Below are positions 1 to 8,416 of a stretch of 64,000 nucleotides of DNA, piece after piece. The position numbers were made by a program, and so were the translations under genes. Origin of the DNA: Stenotrophomonas indicatrix (GTDB lineage Bacteria > Pseudomonadota > Gammaproteobacteria > Xanthomonadales > Xanthomonadaceae); contig CP168152.1 in assembly GCA_041545745.1 (NCBI GenBank), positions 4,338,001 to 4,402,000 of the forward strand. The letters run 5' to 3'. The notes under the pieces were generated by a model. It ran no database searches and had not been told where the DNA came from. It worked only from the letters and a program-made list of their open reading frames with translations. Position 1 is the first letter of the stretch, and each line of letters begins with the position of its first letter.

Positions 1-606
1 GCGGTGGTCGAATACTTCCAGGAAGAACGGAGCGCTCTTCAGCACCGCGAAACGCTCGGTCAGCGCGGCCGGCAGGCGCGCGATGGCGGCGTCCAGCACG
101 TCCGGTTCGTCGATCATCATCAGCTTGATGAAGGACATGCCGGGGTCCATGTCGGCCACGCGGCGGTACGACAGTGGCATGCGCGAAAGATGCGAGTCGG
201 CCACGGTGTAGATGCTGATGTCCTGGTTGGGCGTGTACATGCGCTGTGCGTCCAGTGCCTGGAAATGCACGCCGATCTCGCGGGCGACCTGTTCGCAGTA
301 CACGAAGTCGTCGAAGCTGAGCGGATACTCGACCACGGTCTCGCGCGGGCCGATGCGCTGCACCAGGCCTCCGTTGCAGGCGATGCAGTAGTCATCGTCG
401 CCCTCGATGCCAAGCTCATGCAGGAACGGCGCCAGCCCCGGCACCGGGCGGCCACTGGTCAGCACGATGTGCACGCCCAGCGCGCGCGCCTCGACGATGG
501 CCTGCTTCACCCGCGGGGTGAGCTTGTGGGCGGGGTCCAGCAGGGTGCCATCCATATCGATGGCGACCAGTTCGATGGTCGATTGCCTGCGACCCATGTC
601 CATCAT
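1..606 (-). CDS. yidA: YidA-like HAD phosphatase (C-terminus outside window)
   Basis: This is the first ~202 residues of a Cof-type HAD-IIB sugar phosphatase; the reading frame is still open at base 1, so the C-terminal quarter is missing. The N-terminal nucleophile motif AIDMDGTLLD (Asp nucleophile and acid/base Asp) is intact, followed by the TSGRP motif and the type IIB cap. Strings such as VLTSGRPVPG, QDISIYTVADS, SFIKLMMIDEP and VLKSAPFFLEV match what I remember of E. coli YidA closely along the whole visible length. YidA dephosphorylates a broad range of sugar phosphates in the cytosol. Two adjacent ATGs (606 and 603) and a third at 597 are possible starts. The assignment to YidA is by remembered similarity; the cap decides substrate and cannot be read from sequence. 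Confidence 0.85.
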   Translation of the reverse strand, partial: MMDMGRRQSTIELVAIDMDGTLLDPAHKLTPRVKQAIVEARALGVHIVLTSGRPVPGLAPFLHELGIEGDDDYCIACNGGLVQRIGPRETVVEYPLSFDDFVYCEQVAREIGVHFQALDAQRMYTPNQDISIYTVADSHLSRMPLSYRRVADMDPGMSFIKLMMIDEPDVLDAAIARLPAALTERFAVLKSAPFFLEVFDHR

Positions 607-775
607 CTTCAACCAGTGCGGGGGACCCCCATTTTAGGCCAGGCCGCCTGGCGCTGCCGGCCTCATGGATCGTTCACCTCCGCGCAGCGCTGGCCGGAGA
701 TACTCATCGGGCCTGTGCGTCCCCCACCGCAGGACGGCCCTATCGACCGCCCTTCCCTGGACATTCTTTCGACGC

Positions 776-1432
776 ATGACCTACCAAGCGCCCGACACCA
801 GCGACACCGCCCCGCTGGCCCAGCAGATTGAAGACCTGATCGACGGCCTGCCTGGCGACCAGATCCGCGTTGGCACCCTGCTGCACGCATTGGGCGACGA
901 AGGCCTGATGCTGGTGGTGATCCTGCTGTCGGCGATCTTCCTGATTCCGGTATCGATTCCCGGGCTGAGCACGGTGTTCGGTGCATCCATCCTGCTGATC
1001 GGCCTGAGCCGCGTACGCGACCGACCGTTGTGGGTGCCGCAGCGGTTGGCCGACAAGCAGATCGCCACCGACAAGCTGAAAGCCAACCTGGGCCGTGCCC
1101 TGAAATGGGTGCACCGCATGGAGCGGTTGTCACGGCCGATGCGGCTGGCAGCGATGGTGCGCTCGAAGAAGATGATGCGGTTGAACAACCTGGTGCTGGT
1201 GTTCGCCACGATCCTGCTGATGCTGCCGGCCGGGCCGATTCCCCTCAGCAACACGCTGCCGGCGCTGGCACTGATGTCCTTTGCGATCGGCTTCATCCAG
1301 CGCGATGGCGCCGCGGTGGCGGCCGGCTACGGCTTCGTGGTGGCGTCGGTGGTGTATTTCGGCGTGCTGCTGGGCGGTGTGGGGGTTGCGGCCGAATCGG
1401 TGTTCAGTGGGCTGCGTGGCAACTCAATCTGA
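776..1432 (+). CDS. ExoD-family membrane protein
   Basis: A 218-residue membrane protein of the ExoD (exopolysaccharide synthesis) family. After a hydrophilic start (residues ~1-38) come hydrophobic segments at about residues 39-75 (LMLVVILLSAIFLIPVSI, then FGASILLIGLS), a basic cytosolic stretch with PLWVPQRLADK and a predicted amphipathic helix, then two or three more membrane segments near the C-terminus. ExoD proteins influence exopolysaccharide production and alkali tolerance in rhizobia, but their biochemical role is unknown. ATG 776 was chosen because the family begins just before the EDLIDGLPGD segment and the upstream in-frame part looks non-coding. It is divergent from the YidA-like gene, with 169 bases between starts, so the two probably share a control region. 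Confidence 0.75.
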   Translation: MTYQAPDTSDTAPLAQQIEDLIDGLPGDQIRVGTLLHALGDEGLMLVVILLSAIFLIPVSIPGLSTVFGASILLIGLSRVRDRPLWVPQRLADKQIATDKLKANLGRALKWVHRMERLSRPMRLAAMVRSKKMMRLNNLVLVFATILLMLPAGPIPLSNTLPALALMSFAIGFIQRDGAAVAAGYGFVVASVVYFGVLLGGVGVAAESVFSGLRGNSI

Positions 1433-1492
1433 TACTCGGCTGCAGGGTCTGGCATACGGGCGAGGCCGCGCCACGGTGGACGCGGACGCAGG

Positions 1493-2173
1493 TCACATCC
1501 CAAAGGTGCTACGCGTACTGGGGCCGGGCGGGTTGTCGATCCAGAGCTTGAGTTCGGCGAGGTTTGCGAACTCCATGGTGTACAGCTTGCCGTCGACCAC
1601 ACAGCTCATCAGCAGTTCAACGTCGTTGGCATCATTACTTTCGCCTTTGTCGTCGGTGTCGTCATCCAGCGAAAGCAGCCATAGTACGTATTCCCTGAAG
1701 TCCTGAAAGTCGACTCCGACTTTCTGCGACGCCAGCGCCTGTGCAAACTGCTGGACCGTGTCGCACTGGATGGAGATGGAGCTGCAGAAGGTGATATCAG
1801 CCTGAGGAAGTTTGATGATCGCTGGCGTACAGACATAGGTCCCGTAGCTCCTCACGGGGAACTCGATACTGGCCCCCTGGGTCGATCGCCAGCCGATCAG
1901 GTGGCAGCTTGCATGGATGTCAGACCACCTACCCAGGAAGCGGCACAGCTGCTTTCTGCGCGGCTTGTTCCCTTCAGTTCGTGCATCGCCCTGCTCATCC
2001 TTGAACTCGATCAGCGAGAAACTCCGGCCATCTGAAGCAAGCACGTCCGCACCCAGCCAAATATCCTGGTGATCGGTTGGCGCGATGTAGGAACTATGCC
2101 CTGATCTCTCCAGTTCGCGATGCAGGTGTTGGATGAACGCGACCACGTTGGACGTTTCATGATTCAACTTCAT
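1493..2173 (-). CDS. Hypothetical protein, 226 aa
   Basis: I do not recognise this protein. ATG 2173 is preferred because AGGGAG lies 7 bases upstream; a longer frame starts at 2200. It is soluble, with no signal peptide or membrane segment. The N-terminal part contains DIWLGADVLASDG followed by SLIEFKDEQGDAR, a D...E-x-K pattern reminiscent of PD-(D/E)xK nuclease-fold cores (for example homing or restriction-like enzymes). A Cys-containing middle (KQLCRFLGRWSDIHASCH) and an acidic DDDTDDKGESND stretch follow. The EFK pattern is only suggestive. The gene stands alone between the ExoD gene and the sugar dehydrogenase; its codon use and GC are slightly lower than its neighbours, which would fit an accessory gene. 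Confidence 0.6.
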   Translation of the reverse strand: MKLNHETSNVVAFIQHLHRELERSGHSSYIAPTDHQDIWLGADVLASDGRSFSLIEFKDEQGDARTEGNKPRRKQLCRFLGRWSDIHASCHLIGWRSTQGASIEFPVRSYGTYVCTPAIIKLPQADITFCSSISIQCDTVQQFAQALASQKVGVDFQDFREYVLWLLSLDDDTDDKGESNDANDVELLMSCVVDGKLYTMEFANLAELKLWIDNPPGPSTRSTFGM

Positions 2174-2248
2174 AAGATGCTCCCTATCGACGGGGAGCAT
2201 CGTAACGAAATGACCGGCATCGGGTCATCCGGTGCCAGCCAGCGGCCT

Positions 2249-3559
2249 TCATCGTGCCGACACCCGCCACACCACGTCGCCCACATCGTCGGCGACCAGC
2301 AATGCGCCTTCGGCATCGATGGCCATGCCTACCGGCGCGCCCATCAGCGTCTTCTCATCCTTGGACGCGAACCCGCTCACCACCGCTTCCGGGCGGCCGG
2401 CCGGCTTGCCGTCCTTGAACGGCACGTACACCACTTCGTAACCACTCAACGGTGAGCGGTCCCAGCTGCCGTGCTCGCCGATGAAGGCACCGCCGTGGTA
2501 CTTCGCCGGCAACGCCTGGCCGGTGTAGAACAGCAGGCCCAGCGGTGCCACGTGCGAGCCGATGGCGAAGTCCGGGCGGATTGCCTTGGCCACCAGATCC
2601 GGCCGCTGCGGCTGCACGCGCTCGTCCACGTGCTGGCCGTAGTAGCTGTAGGGCCAGCCGTAGAAGCCGTGCTCCTGCACCGAGGTGAGGTAATCGGGCA
2701 CCAGGTCGGCACCGATTTCGTCGCGCTCGTTCACCACTGCCCACAGCTTGCCGGTGCTCGGCTCCCAGTCCAGGCCGGTGGGGTTGCGCAGGCCCGAGGC
2801 GTAGATGCGGCTGCCGCTGGTGGCCACGTCCACTTCCAGCACCACCGCGCGGCGGTACTCCACGGCCAGGCCGTTCTCGGTGATGTTGCTGTTGGAGCCC
2901 ACGCCCACGTACAGCTTGCTGCCATCGCGGCTGGCCAGCAGTTCCTTGGTCCAGTGGTGATTGATGGTGCTGGGCAGGTCGGTGAACTCGCTGCCCTTGT
3001 CGGACATGCGGGTTTCGCCCGGCACGTAGTGGTACTTCATGATGTTGCCGGTGTTGGCCACATACAGCGTGTCGCCGATCAGCTGGATGCCGAACGGCGA
3101 GTGCAGGTTTTCGATGTACACGTGCTGGGTCCAGGTGCCGGTGCCCGGCGTGCGCCGCAGCAACGTGACCCGGTTGCCGCCCTTGCCGGCCTTGCCCGAG
3201 CGCGCCTTCACCTTGCCGGCGATCCACTGCTTGGGCGTGGTGACCGGCTCTTCACCAGGGCCGTTGCCTTCCACTACCAGTACGTCACCGTTGGGCAGGG
3301 ACAGCAGTCGACGCGGGTGCTGCAGGTTGGCGGCGATGCGTTCGATCTTCAGGTCGTCGGCCACCGACGGTGCCTGTCCTTCGGCCCAGCCCACGCCCTT
3401 GGGCACCTGCATCGGCGGCATCAGGTAGTTCTGCGGCGCGGGCAGCGGTGGCTGTGCACCGGACTGGTCGGCCGGGTGGTATTCGGCCTTGCCGGCACAC
3501 GCGGCCAGCGCCATGGCCAGCGAAAGCACGCCCACGGCGGGCAGGATGCGCTTAGCCAT
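2249..3559 (-). CDS. PQQ-type sugar (sorbosone) dehydrogenase, lipoprotein
   Basis: A 436-residue protein of the soluble glucose/sorbosone dehydrogenase beta-propeller family. The N-terminus is a lipoprotein signal (LAMALAACAG, Cys at about residue 21), so it should be anchored in an envelope membrane facing the periplasm. Family landmarks are visible in order: a first blade with ERIAANLQHPRRLLSLPNGD, then LHSPFGIQLIGDTLYVANTG, GSNSNITENG, YASGLRNPTGLDWEP, the ERDEIGADLVPDYLT segment, HVAPLGLLFYTG, FIGEHGSWDRSPLSGYEV and LLVADDVGDVVWRV. Members oxidise sugars or aldehydes with PQQ and pass electrons to the respiratory chain; the actual substrate is unknown. The start overlaps the stop of the upstream DUF2231 gene by 8 bases, so the two are probably translated together and may form an electron-transfer pair. 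Confidence 0.85.
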   Translation of the reverse strand: MAKRILPAVGVLSLAMALAACAGKAEYHPADQSGAQPPLPAPQNYLMPPMQVPKGVGWAEGQAPSVADDLKIERIAANLQHPRRLLSLPNGDVLVVEGNGPGEEPVTTPKQWIAGKVKARSGKAGKGGNRVTLLRRTPGTGTWTQHVYIENLHSPFGIQLIGDTLYVANTGNIMKYHYVPGETRMSDKGSEFTDLPSTINHHWTKELLASRDGSKLYVGVGSNSNITENGLAVEYRRAVVLEVDVATSGSRIYASGLRNPTGLDWEPSTGKLWAVVNERDEIGADLVPDYLTSVQEHGFYGWPYSYYGQHVDERVQPQRPDLVAKAIRPDFAIGSHVAPLGLLFYTGQALPAKYHGGAFIGEHGSWDRSPLSGYEVVYVPFKDGKPAGRPEAVVSGFASKDEKTLMGAPVGMAIDAEGALLVADDVGDVVWRVSAR

Positions 3560-3992
3560 GACGGGCTCCTTGCAGCACCGGCTGCTGCAGCGACAGCACG
3601 ATGAAGCCGAACGCGATCAGTGCCACCGTCAGCGCGGAGAGGATGGTGCCCGGCACGGCCGCCGCATAGGCGTCGCGGCTGTGCACGAAGGCGTTCCAGA
3701 CGGCCAGCACGATGGCGACCAGGTTGAGCAGGAAATCGAGGCGGTCGGCGCCGGTGGCGGTGCCGTTGCGGCGCCAGACCGCGAACAGGTTGATCAGCCG
3801 CGGCAGGATGGCGATCAGCAGGCCAAAGGTGATCAGCCACGCCGCCGACTTGCCCCACATCACTTCAGCGGTGTTGAGGTAGAGGATGTCGAAGATGAGG
3901 CCGGCCACGAAGAAGCCGAACGGTATGGGGTTCAACAGGCTGAAGAGTGTTGTGCCGAGGCCGCGGTGGGCCTGGGCTACGGGGTTGGCCAT
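3552..3992 (-). CDS. DUF2231 membrane protein
   Basis: A 146-residue inner-membrane protein with four predicted membrane segments: NPIPFGFFVAGLIFDILYL, SAAWLITFGLLIAILPRLI, LDFLLNLVAIVLAVWNAFV and ILSALTVALIAFGFIVLSL. The first segment with its conserved Pro and Asp fits DUF2231. ATG 3992 begins MANPVAQAHRG; longer upstream frames have no coding character. The family often sits beside soluble sugar dehydrogenases or cytochromes, and here the stop codon lies 8 bases inside the next gene, the PQQ-type dehydrogenase. That suggests, by inference only, that it anchors or receives electrons from the dehydrogenase. Confidence 0.8.
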   Translation of the reverse strand: MANPVAQAHRGLGTTLFSLLNPIPFGFFVAGLIFDILYLNTAEVMWGKSAAWLITFGLLIAILPRLINLFAVWRRNGTATGADRLDFLLNLVAIVLAVWNAFVHSRDAYAAAVPGTILSALTVALIAFGFIVLSLQQPVLQGARHG

Positions 3993-4084
3993 GGTCGTGC
4001 TCCGGGACGGAAGGGTGCACGGGCTGTAGTAGCACAGGGGGGCGGGAGGGGGTGCGATGACCTGGGCATCGGATGGCCTCGACG

Positions 4085-4408
4085 CTATGGCGATGCCCAA
4101 TGCGAAGTCCGCACGACGTGGCCAGTGCCATCCAGCTCCACCGACCACGCCTCGATATGGGGCAGGAATGGATTTTCGTACCACAGCCGTTCCACGCAGG
4201 TGCCACTGCATGGGGTGCTGGCATAGCGGGAAAACCGTTGTCCACGCGGCTCTGTGACATCGGGTGCGCCCAGCGCATCGATGACCGCCTCTCGACGGTC
4301 CCCGGGCTGCAGGGAAGCGATGCCGCGCTCGGCCAGGATGGAAGTAGCCGAGCATCCCCCCACGTAAAGCACGGCTGCCAACGCCAACAGCCAAGCCAGG
4401 GTCTTCAC
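4085..4408 (-). CDS. Small BamE/SmpA-like lipoprotein
   Basis: A 107-residue predicted lipoprotein with GTG start. The signal peptide ends in the lipobox VGGC (Cys at residue 19). The mature part has the pattern GIASLQPGDRREAVIDALGAPD, where a small motif (L-x-x-G-x-x-x-x-x-V-x-x-x-L-G-x-P) resembles the BamE/SmpA/OmlA fold. A CSGTC pair follows, so a disulfide is possible in the periplasm. It starts 2 bases after the stop of the upstream gene, whose last codons (GCGGAGGCG) supply its ribosome binding site, so the two are one operon. The function is unknown; a structural envelope role would be the default guess. Confidence 0.65.
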   Translation of the reverse strand: MKTLAWLLALAAVLYVGGCSATSILAERGIASLQPGDRREAVIDALGAPDVTEPRGQRFSRYASTPCSGTCVERLWYENPFLPHIEAWSVELDGTGHVVRTSHWASP

Positions 4409-4410
4409 GT

Positions 4411-4830
4411 CTACGCCTCCGCATCCAGCTCCATGGCAGCGTCCCGTACCTCATGGAACGGCAGCATGGTCTCGAAGCCGAACTCGTGTTCCATGCTGAT
4501 GCGGACCAGGCCGCCAATGGCGTACCAGCTGGTGTTGGCGTGTACATCGATGCCACGCCAGCCGCCCTCGGTCCGTAGATCCAGCGTCTGCGCCCGTGGC
4601 ATCTTTGCTCTCTCCTCCCGCAGCAGCGCGCGGCGGTGCCGTTTCATCAGCAGGCGCAGCTGCTTCACCGTGGTGATGTTGAATGCGGTGAGCTCCGGCA
4701 GAAGCTCGGCGATGTCAGCGTCGGTCCAGTAATCGTGGCGACGGTGATACATCGAGAGCACCACCTTGCGGATGCTGGCCACGGTGAGTGGGGCCAGATC
4801 GGCGCGGGCGCGGGCATTGGGGCGTTTCAT
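4411..4830 (-). CDS. Hypothetical protein, 139 aa
   Basis: Not recognised. ATG 4830 is selected over an earlier in-frame start because GGAGGA stands 6-7 bases before it. The product is small, basic at the N-terminus (MKRPNARARAD) and probably helical; residues ~25-85 read like a DNA- or RNA-binding helical bundle (YWTDADIAELLPELTAFNIT, then KQLRLLMKRHRRALLREER), while the last 50 residues are acidic. No signal peptide or membrane segment. It is translated immediately before a small lipoprotein gene that begins 2 bases after its stop. Confidence 0.55.
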   Translation of the reverse strand: MKRPNARARADLAPLTVASIRKVVLSMYHRRHDYWTDADIAELLPELTAFNITTVKQLRLLMKRHRRALLREERAKMPRAQTLDLRTEGGWRGIDVHANTSWYAIGGLVRISMEHEFGFETMLPFHEVRDAAMELDAEA

Positions 4831-4893
4831 CCGGTGTCCTCCGGGAGCTGCAGACATGGTGGCATGGCGGGGGGTTCCCGGCGTGGATGCGCG

Positions 4894-4918
4894 GTGCCAG
4901 CCAAGGTTGGCATCTACC
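4894..4918 (-). repeat. GTAG-type REP palindrome (SMAG-like)
   Basis: An imperfect hairpin, TGCCAgCC-AAGG-TTGGCA, followed by TCTACC; read on the minus strand it is GGTAGA then the palindrome. The same head and stem pattern recurs elsewhere in the window (7.5, 16.4 and 32.9 kb), which supports a dispersed REP family of the Stenotrophomonas type rather than a gene-specific terminator. Confidence 0.7.
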
Positions 4919-5108
4919 GAAACTCAGGCCTGACCGGCGCAGTCGTGATTACCAGACGGCATAAGTGTTTGTGACGCATTTGGCACATCAGCACATTGGC
5001 TGTGTGAAGAGGTAGGGGGTTGTTCGTTGTGTCGCGTTTGGCTCGTTGCGATGGGGCAGATCCGCCCCGCCGTCCTGCCATGCCGATTCACAACAGAAGG
5101 ATTCGTGT

Positions 5109-6875
5109 ATGAAGCGACACACGCAACGCTCCGCGCCACCGCGCTCTGCGCGCCTGGCCCTGGCCACTGCCCTGGTACTGGGCAGCCTGGCCCTTACCGC
5201 CCAGGCACAACAGGCCGATCCGCTGGCGGGTATCCAGTGGCACCTGCTCAATACCGGGCAGACGGTGCCGGCCGATACGCTGCCGGTGGCCGGCAACGAT
5301 CTCAACGTCGATGGCCTGTTCCGCAATGGCATCCGTGGCCAGGGCGTGGTGATCGGCATCGTCGATGACGGCCTGCAGATCGCCCACCCGGACCTGGCCG
5401 CGAACGTGGCAGCGGTGGCGGGCAAGAACTTCGCCAACGGCTCCAACAACCCCACGCCGTCCAATCCCGATGCCGACAACCACGGCACGATGGTCGGCGG
5501 CATCGCTGGTGCCGTGGGCGCCAACAACCTGGGCGTGCGCGGCGTAGCCCCGGCGGCGACGCTGAAGGGCTTCAACGTGTTGGCCTCCAATGCGCAGGGC
5601 AACCAGCAGAGCAACATCGAATACGCCTGGTGGGATGGCGCCGAGTCGGCCGATGTGCAGGTGTTCAACAACAGCTGGGGCGCGGGCCCAGGTAACCCCA
5701 ACCTGCCCGTGGCCTACAGCCAGAACACGGTGAGTTCGTACGAGCAGGCACTGTCGGGCACCCGCGGTGGCCGCGGCGGCATCTACGTGAAGTCGGCCGG
5801 CAACAACTTCAACAACGCCTCGATCAGCCAGACCCAGGACGTCTGCACCACCGACACCAAGAACCGCAACACCGGCTGCGTGCCGGCCGGTCGCGATCCA
5901 CGCAACAACCTGTTCAATGTGATAACCGTGGGTGCAGTGCGCGCCGACGGCGTGCGCTCGTCGTACTCGTCCACCGGTTCGGCACTGTGGGTGTCGGCGT
6001 TTGGCGGCGAATACGGCCTGCAGGCGCAGTACGCACCGAACCTGGTTGCACGTGCATACGATCCGGCCATCGTCACCACCGACGTGACCGGCTGCACGCA
6101 GGGCAGCAACAAGAACACCAACCGCCAGAACACGCTGGACAGCAACCTGTCGGCGATCGACAGCACCTGCAACTACACCGCCAAGATGAACGGTACGTCG
6201 GCGTCGGCGCCGATGGTATCGGGCGTGGCGGCGTTGGTGCTGGAGGCCAATCCAAACCTGTCCTACCGCGATGTGAAGTACATCCTGGCCACCACCGCTA
6301 CCCGCAACCACCCGAACCAGCCGGCAGTGACGCTGGCCGACGGGCGCACGCTGGTGCCGGGCTGGACGGTGAACGCCGCCAACCGCGCGTACAGCAACTG
6401 GTACGGCTTCGGTGTGGTCAATGCGGCGCGTGCCGTGCAGGTGGCGGAGAACTTCCAGTCGCTGGGCCCGCTGCTGGATACGGGCTGGCGCAACACCACG
6501 CGCACAGTGGCCATCGGCAACACCTCCGCCGCTGCGGCACGGTTGACCTTCCAGGTGGCCAATGGCGCACGCAACATCGAGTCGGTGCAGCTGGGCTTCC
6601 GGGTCAACCACAGCAACACCCGTCAGCTGCAGTTTGTGCTGGTTTCGCCCAGCGGCACCCGCAGCGTGGTGCAGCCGGCCTTCACCGCGATCGGCTCCGG
6701 TACGGGTGGCGTGCAGCGCAACTTCACCAACTGGGATCTGTTGTCCAGCAATGCCTTCCTGGATGAAAGCGCCACCGGCACCTGGACGCTGGAAGTAACC
6801 GACATGGGGCAGGCCGCGAACGCTGCATCGCGCGGCAACCTCGAATTCTTCAAGATCCGCGTTCTGGGGCACTGA
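5109..6875 (+). CDS. Secreted kexin-like subtilisin (S8) protease with P-domain
   Basis: A 588-residue secreted serine protease. After a Sec signal peptide (residues ~1-33, ending AQAQ) there is no long pro-domain: the catalytic domain starts almost at once. The triad is visible as Asp86 in GIVDDGLQIAHPDL, His125 in DADNHGTMVGG, and Ser in NGTSASAPMVSGVAAL, with the oxyanion Asn in VKSAGNNF. The double Asp of VDDGL is a kexin/furin-type mark. The last ~130 residues are a beta-rich P-domain (FVLVSPSGTR, WTLEVTDMGQA). ATG 5109 gives the signal peptide; the frame is open further upstream. The lack of a propeptide and the overlap (TGATG) with the next gene fit the Aeromonas sobria ASP type, where a separate downstream gene encodes the folding chaperone. 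Such enzymes act outside the cell on host or environmental proteins. Confidence 0.9.
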   Translation: MKRHTQRSAPPRSARLALATALVLGSLALTAQAQQADPLAGIQWHLLNTGQTVPADTLPVAGNDLNVDGLFRNGIRGQGVVIGIVDDGLQIAHPDLAANVAAVAGKNFANGSNNPTPSNPDADNHGTMVGGIAGAVGANNLGVRGVAPAATLKGFNVLASNAQGNQQSNIEYAWWDGAESADVQVFNNSWGAGPGNPNLPVAYSQNTVSSYEQALSGTRGGRGGIYVKSAGNNFNNASISQTQDVCTTDTKNRNTGCVPAGRDPRNNLFNVITVGAVRADGVRSSYSSTGSALWVSAFGGEYGLQAQYAPNLVARAYDPAIVTTDVTGCTQGSNKNTNRQNTLDSNLSAIDSTCNYTAKMNGTSASAPMVSGVAALVLEANPNLSYRDVKYILATTATRNHPNQPAVTLADGRTLVPGWTVNAANRAYSNWYGFGVVNAARAVQVAENFQSLGPLLDTGWRNTTRTVAIGNTSAAAARLTFQVANGARNIESVQLGFRVNHSNTRQLQFVLVSPSGTRSVVQPAFTAIGSGTGGVQRNFTNWDLLSSNAFLDESATGTWTLEVTDMGQAANAASRGNLEFFKIRVLGH

Positions 6876-7456
6876 TGATGAAGACGACCATTCTGTTGAG
6901 CACGCTCGCCTTCGCGGCGATGACCTCCCTTGCCTGGGCACAGAGCTCGGGACAGACCCCACCGGCCCGGAGCCTGTCCACCGTGGATGCGCAGGAACTG
7001 AAGGCCTCCGCCACCGGCCGTTCGTTCGATGTGGGCGGCGCGCGTTTCCAGCTGTCTCCTTCGACCACCGTGAAGCAGGCCGCAGGCGGTCAGTTCACGA
7101 TCACCCCGCAGGCGGCGGCGACCACGACCAGCTCACGCAGCAAGCGTTCGCTGGATGGTGCAGCAGCAGGCGGCGCTGATGCTGGTGCCGGCAAGTTCGC
7201 GGCGGCAGTATCCAATGACGGTGCGCCTGTGGTGGCTACCTCGCGGGTGAAGGTGTTCTTTACCGATGCGGCGTCTGCACAGCGCGCGGCGAAGGCCACC
7301 GGCGGCACCGTGGTGAAGGTGTCCAAGGCCGCGGGTCTGGCCATCGTGGAATACCCGTCGGTGAACGCGGCGCTGGATGCGAGCACCCGGCTGCTGTCGA
7401 CCGCGGGCGTCAAGGCGGCCGAGCCGGACGTGGTGCAGTGGGAAGAGAAGAAGTGA
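6875..7456 (+). CDS. Probable external chaperone / I9-like propeptide for the upstream protease
   Basis: A 193-residue exported protein with a Sec signal peptide (MMKTTILLSTLAFAAMTSLA, then WAQ). The mature part is Ala/Ser/Thr-rich with a low-complexity region (~residues 70-105), ending in a compact domain from about residue 120: SRVKVFFTDAASAQRAAKAT, then a short beta pattern, LAIVEYPSVNAALDAS and a C-terminal acidic-basic tail EPDVVQWEEKK. This small alpha-beta pattern resembles inhibitor-I9/subtilase propeptides. The start codon overlaps the protease stop as TGATG, so the two are coupled. In Aeromonas sobria the kexin-like protease ASP needs a separately encoded chaperone (ORF2) directly downstream; position, export signal and domain suggest the same role here. 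The functional link is inference. Confidence 0.7.
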   Translation: MMKTTILLSTLAFAAMTSLAWAQSSGQTPPARSLSTVDAQELKASATGRSFDVGGARFQLSPSTTVKQAAGGQFTITPQAAATTTSSRSKRSLDGAAAGGADAGAGKFAAAVSNDGAPVVATSRVKVFFTDAASAQRAAKATGGTVVKVSKAAGLAIVEYPSVNAALDASTRLLSTAGVKAAEPDVVQWEEKK

Positions 7457-7528
7457 TCTAGGGCGTTGGGTGGTGCCCCTGGTCGGTTGGCTCTCCCGGC
7501 CGGCCGGGGGATTGGCGAGCGGGAGGAC

Positions 7529-7643
7529 GTGCCGACCAACGGTCGGCACCCACCAGAATCCCGGTGCCAGCACACAGCATCATCCCGATGCCGGCGCCCA
7601 TCCGATTCACTCATCGCGTGTCGACCAAGGTCGACAGCTACCA
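7529..7643 (-). repeat. Two GTAG-type REP palindromes
   Basis: Between the protease-chaperone pair and the SCO gene lie two hairpins: GTGCCGACC-AAC-GGTCGGCAC (7529-7549, followed by CCACC) and TGTCGACC-AA-GGTCGACA (7619-7636, followed by GCTACC). On the minus strand both carry a GGTRG-like head before the stem, the same layout as the other dispersed palindromes. They may also stop transcription arriving from either side. Confidence 0.7.
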
Positions 7644-7657
7644 GAGCGATGCGTCGG

Positions 7658-8344
7658 TCAGCGTGCGGCGACACTTGTGCTGTGCGGCAGTTTGCACGCG
7701 GCCAGCGCTTCACTGCCGGCAGCCGGATGTTCCGGCTCCAGCAGCAACCGCTGCACGTCCGAGAACAGCTGTTCCACTGGCATGCCATAGGGTGCGAACA
7801 GGCGCAGGCGACCTTGGCGGTCGAACACGTAGCCGCCGGCGATGTGGCTCATCGTGTAGGTGTCCGGCAGCTGCCCGGGCTCTTTCTCGTAGAACGCCTT
7901 GAAATCGCTGGCCATCGCCGAGAGCTGTGCTTCATCACCGATCAGCGCCATCGCCTTCGGGTCGAATGCGTGCACGTAGGTGTGTGCGACTTCGGGGGTA
8001 TCGCGCGCCGGATCGACACTCACGAACAGCACCTGCAGCTGGTCGGCATCCTTGCCCATCAGGTGCTTGACCTGGCTCAGCTCGACCATGGTGGTCGGGC
8101 ACACGTCCGGGCAGCTGGTGAAGCCGAAGAACAGGTAGGTCACCTGCCCCTGCAGGTCCTTCGGGCCACGCAGGGTGCCGGCGCTGTCGGGCATGGTCCA
8201 GTGCTGGCCCAGTTCCTCGCAGGCGATGTCCTTGGAATAGAAATCCATGCGCGACTGCGCGCTGCAGCCGGCCAGCAGGCCGAGTGCCAGGCCTGCGGCA
8301 AGCAGCGGCAGGCGCAGGGAACGAACAACGGAAGCAACACGCAT
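7658..8344 (-). CDS. SCO1/SenC-family copper chaperone lipoprotein
   Basis: A 228-residue thioredoxin-fold protein of the SCO family. The signal peptide ends in the lipobox LLAGC, so it is anchored in the membrane and faces the periplasm. The copper-binding CxxxC is visible in FTSCPDVCPTTMVE and the partner His in MSHIAGGYVFD; VTYLFFGFTSCPDVCP and VLFVSVDPARDTPE are family signatures. SCO proteins insert copper into CuA of cytochrome c oxidases or act as thiol reductases. Its place downstream of cyoABCD, same strand, suggests service to that oxidase, although a quinol oxidase lacks CuA, so CuB loading or a redox role is more likely. ATG 8344 is chosen; a start at 8362 would add six residues. 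A strong hairpin separates it from cyoD. Confidence 0.88.
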   Translation of the reverse strand: MRVASVVRSLRLPLLAAGLALGLLAGCSAQSRMDFYSKDIACEELGQHWTMPDSAGTLRGPKDLQGQVTYLFFGFTSCPDVCPTTMVELSQVKHLMGKDADQLQVLFVSVDPARDTPEVAHTYVHAFDPKAMALIGDEAQLSAMASDFKAFYEKEPGQLPDTYTMSHIAGGYVFDRQGRLRLFAPYGMPVEQLFSDVQRLLLEPEHPAAGSEALAACKLPHSTSVAAR

Positions 8345-8416
8345 CACGGGTACCACCAACACGAGGTGGGCGCGGTCTCGGTCAGGCCTGCCCTGGGGGG
8401 AGAGAGGGCTGAGGTG

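Noticed and set aside
5088..6962. 624-codon frame opposite the subtilase
   Set aside because: Antisense shadow; the plus-strand gene has catalytic motifs and a signal peptide.
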